Program-made: the position numbers and the translations under genes
Assembly (NCBI GenBank): GCA_023634235.1
Contig: JAMKCF010000015.1
Coordinates: forward strand, 5,247,698 to 5,311,697
From: Pisaster brevispinus
Taxonomy: Eukaryota > Echinodermata > Asteroidea > Forcipulatida > Asteriidae
Length of the DNA: 64,000 nucleotides
Direction of reading: 5' to 3'
The notes under the pieces: generated by a model
What the model was told of the DNA's origin: nothing
Database searches by the model: none
Seen by the model: only the letters and a program-made list of their open reading frames with translations
In this document: positions 20,050-31,084 of the stretch, one piece after another
How the letters are laid out: each line of letters starts with the position of its first letter
Position numbering within the stretch: the stretch's first letter is position 1

Positions 20050-21690
20050 AAAAGGCAATAAGAGCAGTCCGCTACAGTATATCAAATTAATTTGTACATA
20101 TCATTGTACAGTTGCCCATTGTAATTTGTTTTCTTCAATATGAAGTGAAAGTTCAGTAAGGAGGGCATTATGCTTCCTGTTCTTCTACGGTTTTGTTCAG
20201 CTTCTACTGTTTTAGATGGCCTTTTTAGCAAACATATACGTTCATTTACCTATTATGTACATCTATACCAAAACCAATGGATTTATACTCGTTTGATTGG
20301 CATTTTAATGAAAAACTTTCTCCCATCCAGTTCTCTTAAATCGTCAAGACATATTTTGACCCCCCCAAAAAAAAAAAACCAAAAAAACGTGCTATCATGA
20401 ATTACTATTCTTCATTGCTCCTGAGTGAGTTTCACTCCTGAGTGAGTTTCATCTTGCAAACCCTTTTAGTCATCACAAAATTACCACTGATTTTGTATTG
20501 AAAATTATTGTTCCGAGCTTTTGTACAGGCTTTTAAGGGCAATAGACTTAATTCAACACCACTCATCATCATCGTCTATGTTAAAAACATCACTTCATTT
20601 CTTCTTTGAAGTGAATACTTCTCTTTATCTATGGTTTGTTCAACCATCTTTGGTTGATTAAGTATCAATACGAGTCTCACCATTAATCTGACTAATGAAA
20701 CCTTGGGCAATGCATTTAGCCCTGTCTGAGGAAATGTTTCCATTTTTTTTTTTTTTTTTTGGGGGGGATTGATGATATAATTCCCTTCCAAAGCAAATAA
20801 TCCTTTTGTGAGACTCTCCCGTACAGAGAAGGGGATCAAAGCATAGTTCTTACAATACAAATCACTTAACAGAACTAAACCAAATTTTGTTTTTGTTTTT
20901 AACATGGTTTTGTGACTTTTGGGAACGCTAGGTGGCAGCAGACTACGCTATCGTATTGACGATTGATCAGAAGCACCCCAGCGCTTCTGATTTCTACGAT
21001 ACCGACTGGTTGAGTTTGCCCACACGCTGAAGGCACTGGATAGTATTGTTACACCAATGGGCTACATTGCAATGCTGGTGACAATAGACAACAATGATTA
21101 TGCGTTCTTGTTAACATACAAAAAAGTACATTCCCCTGTCTTCTTTTTGTTCCTTTGAATTACCTTTAGGTACCTCGTAAATGTGAGAAGCAAAATGGCT
21201 CCTCGCCCTCAGCACTCTGCCAGACACCAACGGGATGACTCCCAGTCATATCACCTTCAAGGTAGGTTGGTGTATTCTTCAAACATTAATGACCATAAAA
21301 ACTTACTTGGTTAGAAGCACTGCAGCTGTTGACAGTATATTTGATAAAGGATTCATTTCGAGATAATATCGCTTGATATTATATTCATCGCCCAAAAAAA
21401 TTAATCTGAGGAACGATCCATGCATGAATCGTTTCTCAGATTTCTGGATGTTGGTGTCTGTTCGTGAATGCTGCGGCCAGAGATGCAGTTGGTACCCACT
21501 GTTGCATTGTTGGACATTATTGGGTCCAAAGGCTCTTATCTGACTATTGTTTAGCGGAACAAAATATGGCGTCATTTAAGGTTTTTGGATTTTGACAAAA
21601 ATCGCACTTGAAGGATATTAAACACAGTCGCATTTAATACCGTTTTTAAAACTAATTTAGAAAATTGTAATGATGTCTCCCACCTTGACC
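20050..21690. repeat. 3'-side flank of TRIM copy 2, duplicated from copy 1
   Basis: Collinear but diverged match to 2290-3450, ending with 'tttttggattttgacaaaaa' and 'cacttgaaggatattaaa' just before the propeller exon. An additional piece at 20570-21290 has no counterpart in copy 1. It includes T18-G7 at 20743-20767, which is the inverted counterpart of the C7-A12 run at 20360-20378. No gene is recognised in this segment. Confidence 0.6.
21403..21442. repeat. 15-bp-stem hairpin, counterpart of 2720
   Basis: The arms 'aatctgaggaacgat' and 'atcgtttctcagatt' pair, with one G-T pair, around a 10-base loop. Compared with the copy 1 hairpin, the innermost pairs differ but remain complementary. Confidence 0.7.
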
Positions 21691-21700
21691 AGGACTCTAT

Positions 21701-24676
21701 CTATTCGTAAAAGTCTTGAATACCAAACCAAAGATTTTTCTTTTTCTTTGGCTTTGCCTCGAAGATCTCTAAATGTTGCCCCGTCCTTTGCGTTTCAAAC
21801 AACTTCAATAAATTACTGTGATGCTCGGCGACCACAAGTGTGCCAGTCCCAGTTACCCCAATGTCGATGATAGGTTGAGAGATGTTACCACTTGTCAAAC
21901 ACCCAATGAAGCGCCCACACGAAGTGTACTGGTGAATGTGGAGCTCCTTTCCGCCCTCTAGTGATACGGCAACGTAGATGATGTCCCGGCTGTCAAGACA
22001 AAGGGCCGAGCAGATAACTGTCGCCCCTGCCACGGTTGGGTGAATGATTAGAGGGCTGGCACTGTTACCGTCCAAACACTCGACACGAGCTGGCTTCCTG
22101 GAGGCGACTAGGATGCGCCCTCTCCTGGTACATGTAAGGAAATCAGGTTTGATATCAACTGGTATCTTGCGGACGGTGGAGCCATTGGAAGTATCGAGAA
22201 CGACAATCCCTTGCCAGTTAGAATAGCTAACGACAATTTCTTGATTCCTGTAGTATGCCACGTTGACAGGCTGACCAATGTTGAATTTTACACCACCCTG
22301 CTCGACGGACGCAGGAACGGTATAACTTCTCAAACGTGAAAAAGACTTTGAGAATAGTATAACAGATGTGCCACTTAATGCGCAAAAGGAAGTTTCGCCA
22401 TTGGGAAATGTTGCAATGCTATTACAAGGTGCACTGATACCTATTGACACAGAAAAAGAATGCGTACACTCAAAGTAACAACAGGTTAACAAAATATAGA
22501 CTGATTATATTAGCGACTTGAACCAGATTGAAGTATAGTTAGCACAGAAATGGCAATGTCTTGCTAGCATAAATCTCTATAGCGCCAATCAATTCACATG
22601 TGTGTGCCATGGTGGTGGTATAACTGCCCCTAAATTGCTGGTTCCGGGCTTTTGTCTGCTGATTTCATGAGTGCACCATCGCAAGCGTCAACTTTGTAAA
22701 TGTAAGAGCATTGACGCTAAACTTCGTAAGCCTTTCAAAATTGTTTAATACAGCACCCATAAATAAGAAAAAAAAAAAAAAACAGCTGATGAGCTGAAAA
22801 GTAGCACGTTTTGTTAATAGATTAGTTTAAAATTTCAGAGTTTCGTTATCTGCTGAAGGGACATCACACATGTTTCTGATGTAACAAATATTATCGCACA
22901 TGTCTTTGCAAATATTTGCCATACATTGCGACACCATAATAGTGTATCGACAACAAACTCCTACGAATTACAAGGCTGAGGAGTTTTTGTAGTACAAGAA
23001 TACTTACCATCAGATGAGGCCCTTTTCTCCCTACCATCAGCAGCACTAAAAACCACAAACCCATAATATGTAACATCCTTGTGAGATGAAGAATATGGAT
23101 CGCCCTGTCCAGCCCAATATGGATAACGACGTGGAGCCCAACTATGTTTGTTATGAAGTCCAGTCCTAAAAGTAGTACATGATGAATGAGCGAGAATTTC
23201 ATCATTTGAGAAAGTGTCCATTTTGATAACTTTGGAGCGGCTGATCTCTCTTGCAAAGTTCCACGTAGATCCCACAATCAGCTCACCGAGTGCAGTATCT
23301 TCACTACTCTTGAATACCATCGTCGAGTATCCAAGGGGTAGCCTATGGGGGCTCTGGACAAGAAGAACACGGAGGTGACTGTTGATGACGAGGTGTAGGT
23401 TAAGAAAATCAACGTTCGAGCTTGATTTCAACATTTCAGAGGCTGTTTCCAGGGTCTGACGCATATGCAGGACATCGTCACTCGTCATTTTACCGACTTC
23501 TTCGATTGTGGATTTTCTAAGTTCGATTGATTTTAAAAGGTGGTCCAAATTGGAGGCAACTTTGGACTTGTCGACTTTGATTTCCTGCGCAGCCGTGGAT
23601 GTTAAATTGCTTCGTAAGTCCTCCAGCTTGTCATGTGATTTAAGCAAGGATTTAATCATTTTACCAAACTCAGTGAGAGAGCTGTCGAGGTTTTTCAACT
23701 TCTCCTCAGTTGTTTTTGAATAAATCTGCTGGTTCACATCCTTCACACGTTGCAACGTATAAGTTTTTCTCTCACCGGTGATCCCGGCATCGTACATTAA
23801 CTCGTTTTGAATAGTTTGTCGCTTGGAGATATCATTTGAAATGTTCGCTTCTCTTTTCGCAATCTTACTTCTTTCTTCGGCAGCTTGGTTAGTGACTGCC
23901 TGACGGGCCAAGTTCATCGATATCTCCAGCTCGGTGTTCATCTCAGTTAACTCCGTGCTTACTTCCTCAAAAACCTTTAAATTCGCCTCAACTTTTTGAA
24001 TCAGCTCTCTGGTGTTTTCCTTACCACGGGCAGCAGCCTCGTCCACGGTTGTGAATTTGTGTGTGGGATCACGGTGCTCGACAACAGTGCAGTCTCTACA
24101 GATCAACTGGTGGCATGTCAGGCAGTAGAACCTCTTCTTCTCCCCTCGGTGTTTTTCACAAAGTGGCTCGTCTTGAACTTTGCTCCGGAGTCTCACTGCA
24201 CCGGACCGTAGAGTATCAAGCGCCACGATGACGTGGCCGGCCATACCAGGTATGCGTTGGTGGATGGCCTGGCATGTTGCGCAGAGGAAGAATTGGCAGT
24301 CCATGCATCTGGACTGTGCCTCTTGCTGGTCGTCGCACAACTCACAAATCACCTTCAAAGCCTTTGGCTGGGTGAGCTGCTCTTGGAGAGTGAAGTCCTC
24401 AACCATGCTCACGAGGTGGAAGTTGGTCTTGAGGCTAGCAACGGCCTTCTTACCGGGAGCAAACTTCATTTTCTTACGGCAAACTGGACATTTGATGAAG
24501 GAAGATTCTCCGGAAGACTTCTGGTATGCTGTGAGACAACTTTCGCAGAAGTTGTGAAGACACTCCAAAATTTTGGGTTCGCGGTATCTCTCGTGGCAGA
24601 TGGCACATTCTAAGTGACTCTTACTGATGTTGCTCAAAACGGCCGCGACTTCAGCATCAGATTTCTTGCCTGCCAT
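21701..24676 (-). CDS. TRIM-like RING/B-box/coiled-coil gene, copy 2 (exons 24676-23008 and 22440-21701)
   Basis: Close paralogue of copy 1, 802 residues as drawn. The RING is complete ('CAICHERYREPKILECLHNF' followed by 'CESC' and 'CPVCRKKM'). Two B-boxes, a coiled coil and the same linker follow. The donor 'gatg|gtaagt' and acceptor 'aatag|gtatcag' are both phase 1, and the 567-bp intron has no insertion. The propeller exon stays in frame through 'FIGCLTSGNISQPIIDIGV' and 'HHSNLLKLFET'. Then a 1-bp deletion relative to copy 1, plus loss of about 70 bp, gives an unrelated lysine-rich tail. I start at the Met of 'MAGKKSD', because the upstream in-frame Met lies before the conserved splice acceptor 'ttgacag|agaaATG'. 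Predicted role: RING-type ubiquitin ligase, NHL-TRIM-like. Of the three copies, this one has the most complete propeller frame. Confidence 0.85.
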
Positions 24677-24679
24677 TTC

Positions 24680-25275
24680 TCTGTCAACAAAACAGACAAA
24701 TGCCAAATCTTCAAGGACAAAAAAAAAGATCACTTTTCAGGCGGCCAACTGAACTGATTGCTTAACACCTACACGATCACGATATGGCTCTCAGTGGCAT
24801 TTTTCGTGTCTACTGAGCACCACCTGTGTTTGGCTGAACATGAAAATTACATGTTCAGGTGATTGAAAGCGTGTTAGCCCCTTGTTCAATGTAGATGATA
24901 CAATACGATACTTTAGGTTAGCAGAAATACTAAAAAAAACCAGAGTATTCACATAGTTTCTATAAAGCTAATTTGTAAGGTTTTTTGGGGCACCACCACT
25001 TAGTTCATATCGTAAATTAATCAGATTTCACGTGCTTTACTCTGTACCACCACCAGTTTCTGATGAAGTCATTATTATTACTTACTTATTTATTTATTTA
25101 TATTTTATATAAATAATTATATTTAGCCTTTATGTGTTTTTTTCTTTTGCTGCATTTATTTTTCTATTATGTATATAAAAATATGTATGCATTTATTTAT
25201 TTCTTTTGTTTTATAATTTATCTTTTCCGATCTCAATTCTTAACATTTATGTATTTAGTTTGTATCTGTAAATTT
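24680..25275. repeat. Upstream flank of TRIM copy 2
   Basis: Counterpart of 8540-9110. The match to copy 1 ends at 'tatctgtaaatttaaaat', and the very next bases ('ttgatggtctacacttt') match copy 1 at 12912. The candidate promoter block of copies 1 and 3 (9205-9410 and 42535-42700) falls in the missing part. Confidence 0.8.
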
Positions 25276-25284
25276 AAAATTTGA

Positions 25285-25715
25285 TGGTCTACACTTTAAG
25301 AGATATTGTGGTCCCAAGATTGGCTAATTAGTCATGTTCAAGTCGTTATAACTAGGTAAAATAAGTAATGATATTGAGCTAATTACATTCACAATAACTT
25401 AACGACCTAAGTTTGTTCTGACATTGGAGCTTTGATATGATAAAGAATTTGTCTCTCACGTTTTAAGTTAAGTGTGACTTGTGGAGTGTACAAAAGTCGA
25501 GCAAAGAATCGGAAATATAATAGGGAAGAAAAACAAAACAAAAAACTTTACGAAAACGATAGCTGTTCCAACTACCATGTCGGAACAGCTAGCAAAAATA
25601 TTGACGAAAACCACAGACGTTTCGGCTGTAGATCCCAGAATCAAGTGACCTTTGATCTTTGTGATCTGAAAACCGTTGATCTGGGAATCATTTCGCCTTT
25701 GATCTGGGATTCCTG
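25285..25715. repeat. Duplicated block, partner of 12912-13345
   Basis: Same content and order as 12912-13345, including 'tgtacaaaagtcgag' and 'accatgtcggaacagctag'. It ends near 'gatctgggattcctgcc'. No protein is conserved between the two copies. Confidence 0.8.
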
Positions 25716-25894
25716 CCTTTAAGAATTTGTTCATAAATCTCGACGCCTTTGTGTAAAAAGTTAAACACAGGATTCAAATTTGGACAAAAAAGATAAACTG
25801 AATGAAGTCACTACTGATGACACTTGACAAAAATTCTACCTTCTGAAACAATGGTTTGTTTCGCCAGGGTACACACTGCGGGGAATCCACACTG

Positions 25895-26345
25895 TGTATG
25901 TTAATGCAAGTAACGTGTCTGTTTGTGTAAGAAAAATTCCCAGGTGCCTGTATAGTTCGGGCTGCAAATTTTCGTACGGCCTTTTTTGCGGTCCAGTGAT
26001 CATACTAAGGGGTACGATTTTTGTTATTTTCTTCGTATTTCAAAATTTGATTTATTTTACATATTATTTTTTGAAAGAGGATGAACGAACGCAAGGTATG
26101 AAAGCGCGGCTGATGATTTACGAAAACATGCCCAACGAAAACAACGTTGACGTGCGGCACGAATCACGTGCGGCACCAAAAACCTGGCCCGCAACTCACC
26201 CGCAAACCCAGCCGCTCTCCCATTTCGATCAAGTTCGCATACGGACCATTCATTATGCATAAATTATTACGCCGATATTAAATGGTACATGTACAACATC
26301 TGGCCCCAATTTCATTATTTCCTGCCAACACGTCTGTGGTGTGTG
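25895..26345. repeat. Duplicated block, partner of 16240-16705
   Basis: Matches 16240-16705 through 'gtgcggcacgaatcacgtgc' and 'tacaacatctggccccaatt'. The match ends at about 26345, just upstream of the promoter-like region of the pseudogene at 26875. Confidence 0.8.
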
Positions 26346-26379
26346 TATCTCTCTTAGACCGTCGGCCGTCCAGTCGTAT

Positions 26380-26874
26380 CTTACAGTCTTGTTCTCTTCA
26401 ACAGAGGGTTTACTCAGTAACCGCTCAAAAACGAAGATAATAATACCAAATTGCAATTTTTGCTTGTTCCCACGCTCAAATGTTGCACTTTTTTTCGTAA
26501 TTTGACGACAAAAATCGCCCTAATTTGTGCAACGATATACGGTAACTGAGTCAGGAGCGACTAGGTTGTCCAATGAAATTTGGTCTCTCATCAGGCAACT
26601 GACCAATCAAAATTGGTCTTATGGAAGCGTGCGGATGTACGAAGGAACGCGCTGCGACGTATTATGTAGAAGCGAAGCGCATTTACGAATTTGCACAATT
26701 TGGATATTGTGCTGCTTATTCTGCATTCCCAGACAGGGGCCTTTCTCAAACCTCGGCTTGTGCTCCGTCTCCGGCTTGGGCTCCGTTATAAACTGTTGGT
26801 GCAGCGTGTATTTGTACATTTTATACTCTATAAAATGCGCTCTACATAAACAAATTCTCACGAGCTAGATCGTC
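26380..26874 (+). promoter_or_regulatory. Possible promoter region of the pseudogene at 26875
   Basis: A less AT-rich stretch than its surroundings, with CCAAT-type motifs ('gtccaatgaaa', 'gaccaatcaaaattgg') and a TATA-like 'tataaaatgcgc' at about 26829, some 45 bp before the ATG of the decayed gene. Assignment is by position and motifs only. Confidence 0.3.
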
Positions 26875-28450
26875 ATGTGGGCAACATGTCAGAAAAAGAG
26901 AAGCGAGAAGCAGTCTAATTTACGGTGTTATGCACATTTGTGTGATGTTCATGAAGCCTTTACACCTATAACTGAAACATAGTGGACAAAATTCAGACAA
27001 TGTGTGCAGATTTGGAAGGAACTTGACGGAAAATCAGCTGAAATAGCGAGGTGTTTCTTGCAAGATAGTGGCGGTGATGGTGCAGCTTGCGCTGCACTAA
27101 GTTAGTACCTAGCCTAACGCAACGATGGTGGTTTTCCCCCTTTTCATCGGAAGGGTAACCAATATTTCACGGATGCTACAAAACAAAGACGGGCTGTACT
27201 TGCCAGGCAGAAGTGAGATAAGGAACATGTGCCTGCTGCTGAAGGTTAGAGAATTGTTTCAAGTTATATATTGAACACTTTATTTTTGACATTTTGTGAC
27301 TGCACAGTGCATGATTAGTTACTAAGGTTGAGTACTCAACAGACTTGGAAAAAAAGTCGTCTCTTGCTCTTATTATTTAGACTTAGTATGAGATTGGGTG
27401 GCTAGCTGCGAAACTGTACCGCAGTAGCTATTGTATTCGCTACCAACATTTCTATTTTTAAAAGTTTTATAGAGCTGGGCGGTGAGTCGAAATAAATTGG
27501 TCCACATGTTCAACATGTTGTTTCAACTGGTTATGTACACAATCGCACCATCATGATGGGTAGAACAAATTTTGCCCTGGCTTCATCCTTCAATGTAAAT
27601 GTCACAACAACAACAAAAATAAAGAAAGAAAAAAAAACCAAGAGGTGTTCATGCACGTATTGTACGGACACGGGTATAAAGAACATGTTGGGCATTCAGA
27701 CCCATATTTGTACACAGTACTGTTTGTAGCCCTGATGTCTAAGGTTCATGACCAAGACTCAAGAGCTACGTTTATCAGCTACACTAAGTCTTGGGTAGGT
27801 GCATAATCAGTAACCCTCCTCCCAGTCCCAGTGGCCTTTGCACGAAGGGTAATGGCTCGTATTGTGTACATTTTCTGTACTAACTACTAGTGTAGTAGTA
27901 GTAGTAACTACAGGCGATATGACTAATGAGCCATTTCTGTTGGAGTGTCCATATTTGCAAGGTTTTCAACATTTTTACAAATTTAAAAAAATTCATAAAA
28001 AGGGAACAGAAATTGTCTCCATGAGTTGGGAATTATAGAACCGAATAAATTATTTAGTTCCTCAACAGATCGACAAAAAAATTCACCAGAGACTGCCGAG
28101 CTGCATATCTTTCGAGTTGCCAGTTTAAAATAAATTGCTTGTAGTGACTTCCATAAAATGGTTCCCACCTTTGTATTTTAAAAACTGTTTTGCTTGTTTT
28201 TGTTTAAAAAGTATTATTTACATTTTTAAAAAATCATTGGTGCCAAAAGTGTTAATTGAAGAGGGACTTAATTTTGTTATGTATTTTTTTTTCCCAACCA
28301 GATCTCAGTGAATCTTCTCACATCAGAGAGGAGGACTCGGAGCCTGCTCAAAAGAGAATTCGAATGCTCCAGTCAAGCTCTTCAATGAAGAAAGAGGGAA
28401 CCTTATCATCTGCTCATGTTTTACCGAGGGTTTGCATCATTTGCCATGAA
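26875..28450 (+). pseudogene. Decayed two-exon Cys/His gene with 'FTDATKQRR' motif (exons 26875-27244 and 28302-about 28450)
   Basis: Exon 1 reads 'MWATCQKKRSEKQSNLRCYA', then 'HLCDVHEAFTPITET', a TAG, 'WTKFRQCVQIWKELDGK', further stops, then 'FPPFHRKGNQYFTDATKQRR' and a TGA before the donor 'gaag|gttag'. Exon 2 follows an acceptor 'ccaaccag|atctc' and reads 'DLSESSHIREEDSEPAQKRI', ending in 'HVLPRVCIICHE'. Donor and acceptor are both phase 1. I have seen similar proteins (Cys-rich N-terminus, a Cys-Tyr...Phe-Thr-Asp motif, then a 'VCIIC' zinc-finger-like motif) predicted repeatedly in marine invertebrates, but I do not know their function. Four in-frame stops in exon 1 make it a pseudogene. 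It is cut off at the 3' end by a MITE fragment. Confidence 0.7.
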
Positions 28451-28505
28451 ACTCGGTATTCAAACGCTTTTTACAGCCCAAATCGCACATTCCACATTTA
28501 ACCAT
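28430..28505 (-). mobile_element. Fragment of the TTAA-ended MITE
   Basis: 'caaacgctttttacagccca' is the complement of the 'gggct...aaaaagcgtttg' segment in the copy at 10281. It abuts and probably truncates the second exon of the pseudogene, whose 'VCIICHE' motif ends at about 28450. Confidence 0.55.
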
Positions 28506-28530
28506 GAATAATGTGTGTTCAACCCTGCGG

Positions 28531-28690
28531 CCCCCCCCCCCCAAAAAAAAAAGTTGAAGTAAATAAATAAAATAAAATACAGGTAATCAACTTATACATG
28601 TATGTGTTTGGTTGGGTAAAATGGTGGCTGTAGGGCTCTTGTCTGTTTTTTTTTTTTTTTTTTTTTTTTGGGGGGGGGGGGAAGGGGGGA
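28531..28690. repeat. Inverted C12-A10 and T24-G12 homopolymer pair
   Basis: C12 then A10 at 28531-28552, and T24 then G12 at 28646-28681, in inverted orientation about 95 bp apart. A similar pair lies at 20360-20378 and 20743-20767. Such tracts are prone to assembly and sequencing error, so the exact lengths are uncertain. Confidence 0.8.
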
Positions 28691-28699
28691 GCAGGTGAT

Positions 28700-30420
28700 A
28701 CTGATGGCTACATGTACAATATATTTTTTATTTTAGTAGTTTTAATACCTGTACATGTACTGTGTAATTATGCAAATTCTCTAATTTGGCAGTGCATGTG
28801 ACAGGACCATCAAAGTTTCTTTTCAGAACCACATTAATTGAAAGTTGCATGTGCAATGTTATGGTCAACAAACGGTAGTAAGTCAAATAAGATTTAAAGG
28901 TTTGTGATGAGAAGTAATCAGGTGAAGTGTTTCTAGTAACAAAACACTGTGGTCTGTTCTGAACTTAGGAGTTCTGAAAAGAACCAGGATGCATCACAGT
29001 ACAAAATAGACAGAAAAAAAAACAACTCATTTGCTTGCCACAAATAAGCATACCTTTCAGTATGATTATGGTTAGTTTTTTTTTAATGAAATGACAACGG
29101 TCCCGTAAGCAACAATTCTGCTACTTACAGGTTTTGTAAAATTGGGCCCAGACTGTCTGACTAGAAATTGGTAATCTAATCTGAGATCATTCTCTATCAC
29201 CAATCAATTTTCCTAGCACATCACTATTTTTAAATACTTATTTTAAATTTTTATATTTTTTTACAACGACCATAGAGCATCTTCACGTATATGTTATTTT
29301 AAAATGGAAAATATTCAAAAGGACATTAACGTTGCATTTACATTTCAATTCTTTATCTTATCACACTTCATTAATAATCGATATACACATTTTGTATTAT
29401 TCAAAGTGTTGAAATAAAAGGTTAACATTTGTTAAATGAGCATTCCTTTATGCACACAAACCATGACCATTATGAAATGATATTATGTGGTTCTTTTTGT
29501 AAGTTATGAGTTTGTTATTCATACAGGGGACTGTTTTCAAACTCATACAGAGCTGTGGTGTAAAGTTTAAACAAAATTTAATGCACAAAGGAAACGGTTT
29601 TTTTAACAGATGATAACAACATTTGTAGGACATACTTTCTACAGAAAATGATTAATAGGGACAGGAAAATTCAAGTACAAAAACGAATAATTTATTTAAT
29701 TCAGCATTTATATTTTTGATTATGCAAGTTGAATTGACATTCAATAAATTCAAAGATAGAAATATCTGAGGTTTGTCACTTTTTCTAAGGGCTGTTTTGA
29801 CATACTTTGTGGGTTAAAAAGTATATCAAAAACTCCAGTTATTTTACAATCAACATGAAATAGTTTGCTTATTTATTTGGCAAGACTGAACCCCCTCCCC
29901 CAGTCAGGTTGTTTATACTTGTGATGTACCCCCATTCCTTTCCATGTGTTATACCTGAATTGTTAATTGCCTGGAAATAGTGTGTTAGAGATTCAACAAT
30001 TTCACAATGGATCAACTGGCCTATAGCATATTCCCCACCACATAAACACCAAGTACAGTTGAAAAGTAGTGTTCCAATAGTTGATATAAGCATACAAACT
30101 TTTAGAAATGTTGTTAACATACATGATCTTTAAAATTATAAAGGTTTCCACATCATAATGTAAAATTTTGGGGGGTAAACTATGCCTAGCTGGAGAAAGC
30201 CTCTCTTTTTTTGGTCAATTGAGGGCGCTGTTTTTCTTATGTTTTTCTTTATGTTAAAACATGTGACATTTTATCCGTGAATTACACATTAATGTGCAAC
30301 ATGTGAGCGTGGGAACAATTGGATTCTTGCTTAGACACATATTATCTACAACTGGGCTAAATTTCATGCAAACTCTCTCCGGAGAGAACAAGAATCGTTT
30401 TCTAGAAGGATTTCAGAGCC
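28700..30420. other. Intergenic DNA, no gene recognised
   Basis: AT-rich non-coding sequence. An 83-codon minus-strand frame at 29869-30120 ('CGGEYAIGQLIHCEIVESLT') looks somewhat protein-like, but I recognise no family and found no splice context. No repeat with a partner in this window was seen until 30425. Confidence 0.45.
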
Positions 30421-30424
30421 ACGG

Positions 30425-30575
30425 CCCATAGTCTATCTGTGTACTATAGAAAATACAACATTTCCATTATTTTCATTTGCTGAATCTATCAAACAATTAC
30501 CTCGACCAATCACCATAGGAAACTAACAGCCTCGCGAAAGGCCGCCAAAGGCGGCCTTTTCGCGAGTGCCAATAA
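30425..30575. repeat. Dispersed repeat with GC hairpin, partner of 16700
   Basis: Same order of motifs as 16700-16840, ending in the hairpin 'ctcgcgaaaggccgcc' / 'ggcggccttttcgcgag' (17-bp stem class). Base differences from the partner preserve pairing at several positions. Confidence 0.75.
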
Positions 30576-30813
30576 AGCATCGACGAGTGTCACATGATGA
30601 TGCATATTTCTTATTTGGGGAATTCCCGAGTGCTGCAATCGCACTTTACTTATAGCATAATGGAATCACAAATTGACATCGGTTTTCGTGAATGATTTTG
30701 TACTTAATAAATCCCAGAATCTATTATGTGAAATGTAAAAAGGCAGGAAGGGGTCGAGAGAGAGAGAGAGAGAGAGGTTGGGGGGGGGGGGATTCCACCC
30801 TCAATGGTTTGAC

Positions 30814-31084
30814 TAGACTTGCGGACAAGTCGTTTAATGCTTGTCGCGATGATAGCCTAATAACGCAATTAGCTCTCTGCAATCGAAGGCCGCTCTCGCG
30901 AGAATACTGCTCTCGTGCGAGGCTGCAGGTTCCCCACTATACCGTACTGCAGTCGCGAGAGCAGTAGTCTCGCGGGGGCCAGAAGTCTCGCAAGAACATC
31001 ACCAGTTCCGCGAGATTCGCTGAGAGAGCCGTAACGAACGCCATCATTGCAAAAAAACATTCTAACGACTTGTCCACAAGTCTA
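30814..31084. mobile_element. 267-bp MITE with TA-flanked inverted ends
   Basis: The ends are 'gacttgcggacaagtcgtt' at 30816 and, on the complement from 31082, 'gacttgtggacaagtcgtt'. TA dinucleotides flank both sides (30814-30815 and 31083-31084), as for Tc1/mariner-like targets. The arms contain imperfect inverted copies of 'ctcgcgaga', 'tactgctctcg' and 'ctgcag'. The motif TCTCGCGAGA is known as a promoter element in vertebrates. Here it is part of a palindromic transposon. Confidence 0.8.

Noticed and set aside
29869..30120. 83-codon minus frame with a protein-like composition
   Set aside because: No family recognised, no splice sites paired with it and no second copy. Recorded only as possible debris.
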